Origin: CAKUFA01 sp963618735 | GTDB taxonomy: Bacteria; Bacillota; Clostridia; Christensenellales; Aristaeellaceae | Direction of reading: 5' to 3' | Assembly (NCBI GenBank): GCA_963618735.1 | Contig: CAVEUM010000053.1 | Coordinates: forward strand, 1 to 8,168 | DNA: 8,168 bases | In this document: in pieces, positions 6,150 through 8,168 of the stretch | How positions within the stretch are numbered: the first letter of the stretch is position 1 | How the letters are laid out: every line of letters starts with the position of its first letter | Made by a program: the position numbers and the translations under genes | Notes under the pieces: model-generated | The model's database searches: none | The model's input: the letters and a program-made list of their open reading frames with translations, nothing else | What the model was told of the DNA's origin: nothing

Positions 6150-6782
6150 ATGACGATTATCTGGGACTGGAACGGCACCCTGCTGGACGATGTACACATT
6201 GCCGTGGAAACCGACAACGAAACCTTTGCGCGCTTCGGCCTGCCCGCCATTACGCTGGACACGTATCAGAAGCATTTCCGCCATCCCGTGGCAGATTTCT
6301 ACGCGGAGCTTGGCGTTCCGCAGGAACTGTTTCCCCAAGTGGCAGACGCATGGATGCCGATTTATGAGCGTCTCAGCCTTGGCTGCCCCCTGCGAAAGGA
6401 CGCAGCGGAAACCATTCATCGCTTCCGCGAGGCAGGATTTCATCAGGCGATTGTGAGTGCCTCGCCCTTGCCTACGCTTCTCCGCCAGGTAGAGCGCTAT
6501 CCTGAGCTGAACGGTCTGTTTGATGGAATCGAGGGTCTGGGAGATGCCTACGGCGCCAGCAAGGTGGCACTTGCCAGGGGCTACCTTGACCGAAACGGCA
6601 TTACCGAAGCCGTTTTCATCGGCGACACCACCCACGATGCGGAGGTCGCCGCAGCCGCCTCCTGCCGTTGCATGCTGGTGCAGGGCGGTCATCAAGCGCC
6701 TTCTGTGCTTACATCCGCCGGACTGGAGGTCTATGCAGGGCTTCGGGAAATCGCGGACGTGCTTCTGTCATCCCATGCATAA
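6150..6782 (+). CDS. HAD-superfamily hydrolase (phosphoglycolate phosphatase-like)
   Basis: The product has 210 residues. All four HAD motifs are present. Motif I is DWNGT at 6-10 with nucleophile D6. Motif II is IVSAS at 101-105 (S103). Motif III is K138, and motif IV is GDTTHD at 158-163 (D159, D163). A helical cap (about residues 14-80) sits between motifs I and II, as in the Gph/beta-PGM group. Most act on small phosphorylated metabolites; the substrate is unknown. The second acidic residue of motif I (normally DxD) is Asn here (N8), so the usual general acid/base is missing. The reading frame stays open upstream to 5589, but that part is antisense to the acetyltransferase gene. The ATG at 6150 is placed by its promoter and by GGAGG (6138-6142) with 7-nt spacing. 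Confidence 0.9.
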   Translation: MTIIWDWNGTLLDDVHIAVETDNETFARFGLPAITLDTYQKHFRHPVADFYAELGVPQELFPQVADAWMPIYERLSLGCPLRKDAAETIHRFREAGFHQAIVSASPLPTLLRQVERYPELNGLFDGIEGLGDAYGASKVALARGYLDRNGITEAVFIGDTTHDAEVAAAASCRCMLVQGGHQAPSVLTSAGLEVYAGLREIADVLLSSHA

Positions 6783-6785
6783 TCA

Positions 6786-6826
6786 AAAGCCGCCCATGGA
6801 GAAGAGCATCCTCCACAGGCGGCTTT
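6786..6826. terminator. Shared bidirectional terminator between the HAD gene and cysK
   Basis: AAAGCCGCC (6786-6794) pairs with GGCGGCTTT (6818-6826); an inner TGGAG/CTCCA stem (6797-6801, 6811-6815) extends it. The T-run is short on both strands (TTT then CCTGCTTTC on plus, TTTT then GATTA on minus), so efficiency may be modest. It lies between the two convergent stop codons. Confidence 0.7.
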
Positions 6827-6835
6827 CCTGCTTTC

Positions 6836-7765
6836 TTAGTCCGCAAACAATGCCGTGCTCAGGTAGCGGTCGCCCGTATCCGGGAAAAGCACCACGATCA
6901 TCTTCCCCTTGTTTTCAGGGCGCTTTGCCAGCACGGTGGCAGCATAGAGCGCCGCGCCGGAAGAGATGCCAACCAGCACGCCTTCCTTATGCGCAACCTC
7001 GCGGCCAGTGGTAAAGGCATCCTCGTTTTCCACGGGAATGACCTCGTCATACACATCGGTGTCCAGCGTGTCGGGCACAAAGCCCGCGCCGATTCCCTGA
7101 ATCCCGTGGGGACCCGATACGCCCTTGCTCAGCACAGGAGAAGTCGCAGGTTCCACCGCCACTACCTTCACCTTTGGGTTCTGCTCCTTCAGATATCTGC
7201 CAACGCCTGTCAGGGTGCCGCCCGTGCCCACACCTGCCACGAAAATGTCCACCTTACCGTCCGTATCCCGCCAGATTTCAGGCCCCGTGGTTTGATAGTG
7301 CGCCGCGGGATTGGCAGGGTTCACAAACTGACCGGGAATAAAGCTGTTCGGAATCTCCTTCGCCAGCTCCTCTGCCTTGGCAATGGCACCCTTCATGCCC
7401 TTGGCGCCCTCGGTAAGCACCAGCTCTGCGCCGTAGGCCTTAAGGAGGGTGCGGCGTTCAGCACTCATGGTGTCCGGCATGGTGAGGATGATGCGGTATC
7501 CCCGCGCCGCCGCCACCGAGGCAAGGCCAATGCCCGTGTTGCCGCTGGTGGGCTCGATAATCACAGCATCCTTCTTCAGCAGGCCTTTCTGCTCCGCGTC
7601 ATCCAGCATAGCCCTGGCAACACGATCCTTGACGCTTCCCGCAGGATTGAAATATTCCAGCTTTGCCAGAATGGCGGCGCCTAATTGATGCGCCTGTTCA
7701 TAGTTGCCCAGCTCCATCAAAGGGGTATTGCCGATGAGCTCCGTTGCCTGATGATAAATTTTCAT
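6836..7765 (-). CDS. cysK: Cysteine synthase (O-acetylserine sulfhydrylase), PLP-dependent
   Basis: The product has 309 residues, the usual length for CysK. It makes L-cysteine from O-acetyl-L-serine and sulfide in the cytoplasm. Visible motifs: IGNTPL at 11-16; NPAGSVKDR at 40-48 with K46 as the PLP Schiff-base lysine; the substrate loop TSGNTG at 73-78; the phosphate-binding GTGGT at 180-184; a GISSG turn at 266-270; and FPDTGDRYLST near the C-terminus (294-304). No CBS domain is attached. It could be CysM-like in substrate range, but the loop sequences look like the CysK type. The ATG at 7763-7765 follows GAGGAG (7775-7780) with 9-nt spacing. No partner such as cysE is next to it in the window. 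It is preceded by a leader of about 280 nt with a Cys-rich reading frame and a terminator, so regulation by cysteine-responsive attenuation is predicted. Confidence 0.95.
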   Translation of the reverse strand: MKIYHQATELIGNTPLMELGNYEQAHQLGAAILAKLEYFNPAGSVKDRVARAMLDDAEQKGLLKKDAVIIEPTSGNTGIGLASVAAARGYRIILTMPDTMSAERRTLLKAYGAELVLTEGAKGMKGAIAKAEELAKEIPNSFIPGQFVNPANPAAHYQTTGPEIWRDTDGKVDIFVAGVGTGGTLTGVGRYLKEQNPKVKVVAVEPATSPVLSKGVSGPHGIQGIGAGFVPDTLDTDVYDEVIPVENEDAFTTGREVAHKEGVLVGISSGAALYAATVLAKRPENKGKMIVVLFPDTGDRYLSTALFAD

Positions 7766-7815
7766 AATCTGTTGCTCCTCTCGTCATTCAAAATATTTTT
7801 CTTTCGGTGAAACAT
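7762..7815 (-). CDS. Possible 17-residue reading frame overlapping the cysK start
   Basis: ATG at 7813-7815 directly abuts the TGA of the preceding 14-codon frame (TGAATG), and its own TGA shares bases with the cysK ATG (ATGA). The product would be basic (starts MFHRKK). It has no ribosome site of its own; it would need reinitiation after the preceding frame. The cysK ribosome site lies inside it. It could be a coupling device or chance. Confidence 0.25.
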   Translation of the reverse strand: MFHRKKNILNDERSNRL

Positions 7816-7860
7816 TCATCTTCGACATCCATCCGTCACTCGGCGAGGGATTCGTTTCAT
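7816..7860 (-). CDS. Possible 14-residue Arg-rich leader peptide downstream of the attenuator
   Basis: ATG at 7858-7860 stands 8 nt after a perfect AAGGAGG (7869-7875), one of the best ribosome sites in the window. It encodes a 14-residue peptide with five Arg and one Cys (MKRIPRRVTDGCRR), using CGA three times. It lies between the leader terminator and cysK, so it is translated only when the terminator is bypassed. The ribosome site is stronger evidence than the peptide, which is too short to classify. Confidence 0.4.
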   Translation of the reverse strand: MKRIPRRVTDGCRR

Positions 7861-7881
7861 CACTTCATCCTCCTTCTATAC

Positions 7882-7913
7882 AAAAAACAGGACGGTCAAT
7901 AAAACCATCCTGT
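7882..7913 (-). terminator. Leader terminator (attenuator) upstream of cysK
   Basis: On the minus strand ACAGGATGGT (7913-7904) pairs over 10 bp with ACCGTCCTGT (7896-7887), with one T-G wobble and a 7-nt loop. Six T (7887-7882) follow. It stands after the Cys-rich frame and about 115 nt before the cysK start, where it would stop transcription before cysK unless disrupted. Confidence 0.9.
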
Positions 7914-7921
7914 CTTGGAGA

Positions 7922-7998
7922 TTCAGTGCCTCTGTGTTTTTTGTCAGGCATGGAAAGCCGTGCACAGCCGCACTCCGCAACAGGACGTGCACTGACAA
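7922..7998 (-). promoter_or_regulatory. Predicted cysteine-responsive attenuator switch segments
   Basis: Minus-strand segments inside and just after the Cys-rich frame can pair in exclusive ways. TCAGTGC (7995-7989) pairs with GCACTGA (7929-7923). TTGTCAG (7998-7992) pairs with CTGACAA (7947-7941), across the stop codon. CGTCCTGTT (7987-7979) can pair over 9 bp, two of them wobbles, with the terminator 5' arm (7914-7906). The first two would lock the third inside a closed loop and leave the terminator free. A ribosome held at Cys7 would cover the first two and free the third. Confidence 0.55.
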
Positions 7999-8018
7999 CA
8001 ATACATCATACCGTACAT
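7944..8018 (-). CDS. Cys-rich 24-residue leader peptide upstream of cysK
   Basis: The frame runs from ATG (8016-8018) to TGA (7944-7946). It begins MYGMMY, then has cysteines at 7, 8, 10, 13, 14 and 19: six in 24 residues, with two CC pairs. The start is well supported by AGGAGG (8028-8033) at 9-nt spacing, about 27 nt after the expected transcription start. No transmembrane segment or signal peptide fits. A terminator lies 30 nt past the stop, and cysteine synthase is the next full-size gene. Cys codons before a terminator in a cysteine-synthesis leader are what a ribosome-mediated attenuator needs; Cys-rich upstream frames controlling sulfur genes are known from mycobacteria. The alternative, a metal-binding or redox micropeptide, cannot be excluded, but position argues for a sensor. 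It is too short for usual gene callers. Confidence 0.8.
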   Translation of the reverse strand: MYGMMYCCQCTSCCGVRLCTAFHA

Positions 8019-8051
8019 GACTTTCCGCCTCCTCGCCTTGAATTGCTACGG

Positions 8052-8080
8052 ATTATAGACCCTTGCAGCAGGAATGTCAA
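8052..8080 (-). promoter_or_regulatory. Consensus promoter of the leader-cysK transcription unit
   Basis: On the minus strand perfect TTGACA (8075-8080), a 17-nt spacer and perfect TATAAT (8052-8057). Transcription should start near 8045, giving a leader of about 280 nt before cysK. Such a strong constitutive promoter fits control by attenuation rather than at initiation. Confidence 0.9.
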
Positions 8081-8168
8081 TCCCCCGTTCTGTTTTTCCC
8101 TTGTACTCCTCAGCAGAGCCTATCTTCCCCGCTTGCAAGCAGGAACACCCCCTGCAAAGGTCGAAATA
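8081..8168. other. Window-edge stretch with no assignable gene
   Basis: I recognise nothing coding here. A palindrome GCTTGCAAGC lies at 8131-8140, next to a CAGG/CCTG inverted repeat. It may be the end of an upstream transcription unit. Confidence 0.3.

Noticed and set aside
6668..7684. 338-codon plus-strand frame opposite cysK
   Set aside because: The minus strand encodes a full-length cysteine synthase with all motifs; the opposite frame is Arg/His-rich with no recognisable domain.
7766..8050. T-box or S-box (SAM) riboswitch in the cysK leader
   Set aside because: I found no T-box consensus (AGGGTGGNACCGCG) and no S-box core. The leader holds a Cys-rich frame and terminator instead.
8046..8168. 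Minus-strand frame open from the window edge to a TAG at 8046, possibly the end of another gene
   Set aside because: It is only 40 codons, matches no family I know, and runs through a perfect promoter, so openness by chance is more likely. The other two frames stop earlier, also without recognisable ends.

Overview
The window looks like chromosomal DNA from an anaerobic Gram-positive Firmicute, most likely a gut Clostridia lineage. The clues are strong AGGAGG-type ribosome binding sites before nearly every gene, near-consensus housekeeping (sigma-A type) promoters, intrinsic terminators with clean T-tracts, a tRNA without an encoded CCA end, short Lys-rich signal peptides, and an exported FMN/FAD reductase of the fumarate-reductase family. 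Base composition is moderately GC-rich by eye. I see no insertion sequence, phage gene, CRISPR array or rRNA. The assignment rests on style and families only.

Layout. Positions 1-908 (minus) hold a CPBP-family membrane protease cut by the window edge. It is divergent from an exported FMN/FAD flavoprotein reductase (1112-2896, plus). That gene ends tail to tail with a small Gly/Pro/His-rich, tail-anchored protein (3007-3261, minus), with two terminators back to back between them. Positions 3484-4646 (plus) form a two-gene operon for secreted proteins: a double SH3-like protein and an acidic protein of unknown family. A tRNA-Lys(CTT) gene with its own promoter and terminator follows (4827-4899). 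Just 25 nt behind its terminator starts a YgjP/DUF45 metallopeptidase gene, which converges almost without a gap on a GNAT acetyltransferase gene (minus). A HAD hydrolase (plus) and cysteine synthase (minus) then converge on a shared terminator.

The most interesting part is the leader of the cysteine synthase gene (7766-8080, minus). A consensus promoter is followed by a well-formed ribosome binding site and a 24-residue open reading frame with six cysteines. Next come an intrinsic terminator and then cysK. A 9-nt stretch inside the Cys-rich frame exactly repeats part of the terminator's 3' arm, so it can compete for the 5' arm. A second pair of complementary segments flanks the first. Together these form a coherent ribosome-mediated cysteine attenuator: stalling at the first Cys codons would free the antiterminator and switch on cysteine synthesis. 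Two further tiny reading frames are chained between the terminator and cysK.

The second point of interest is the flavoprotein. It keeps the FMN-attachment and FAD-binding motifs, but by my recalled alignment it has lost the fumarate-binding and proton-donor residues of the family, so it probably reduces something else.
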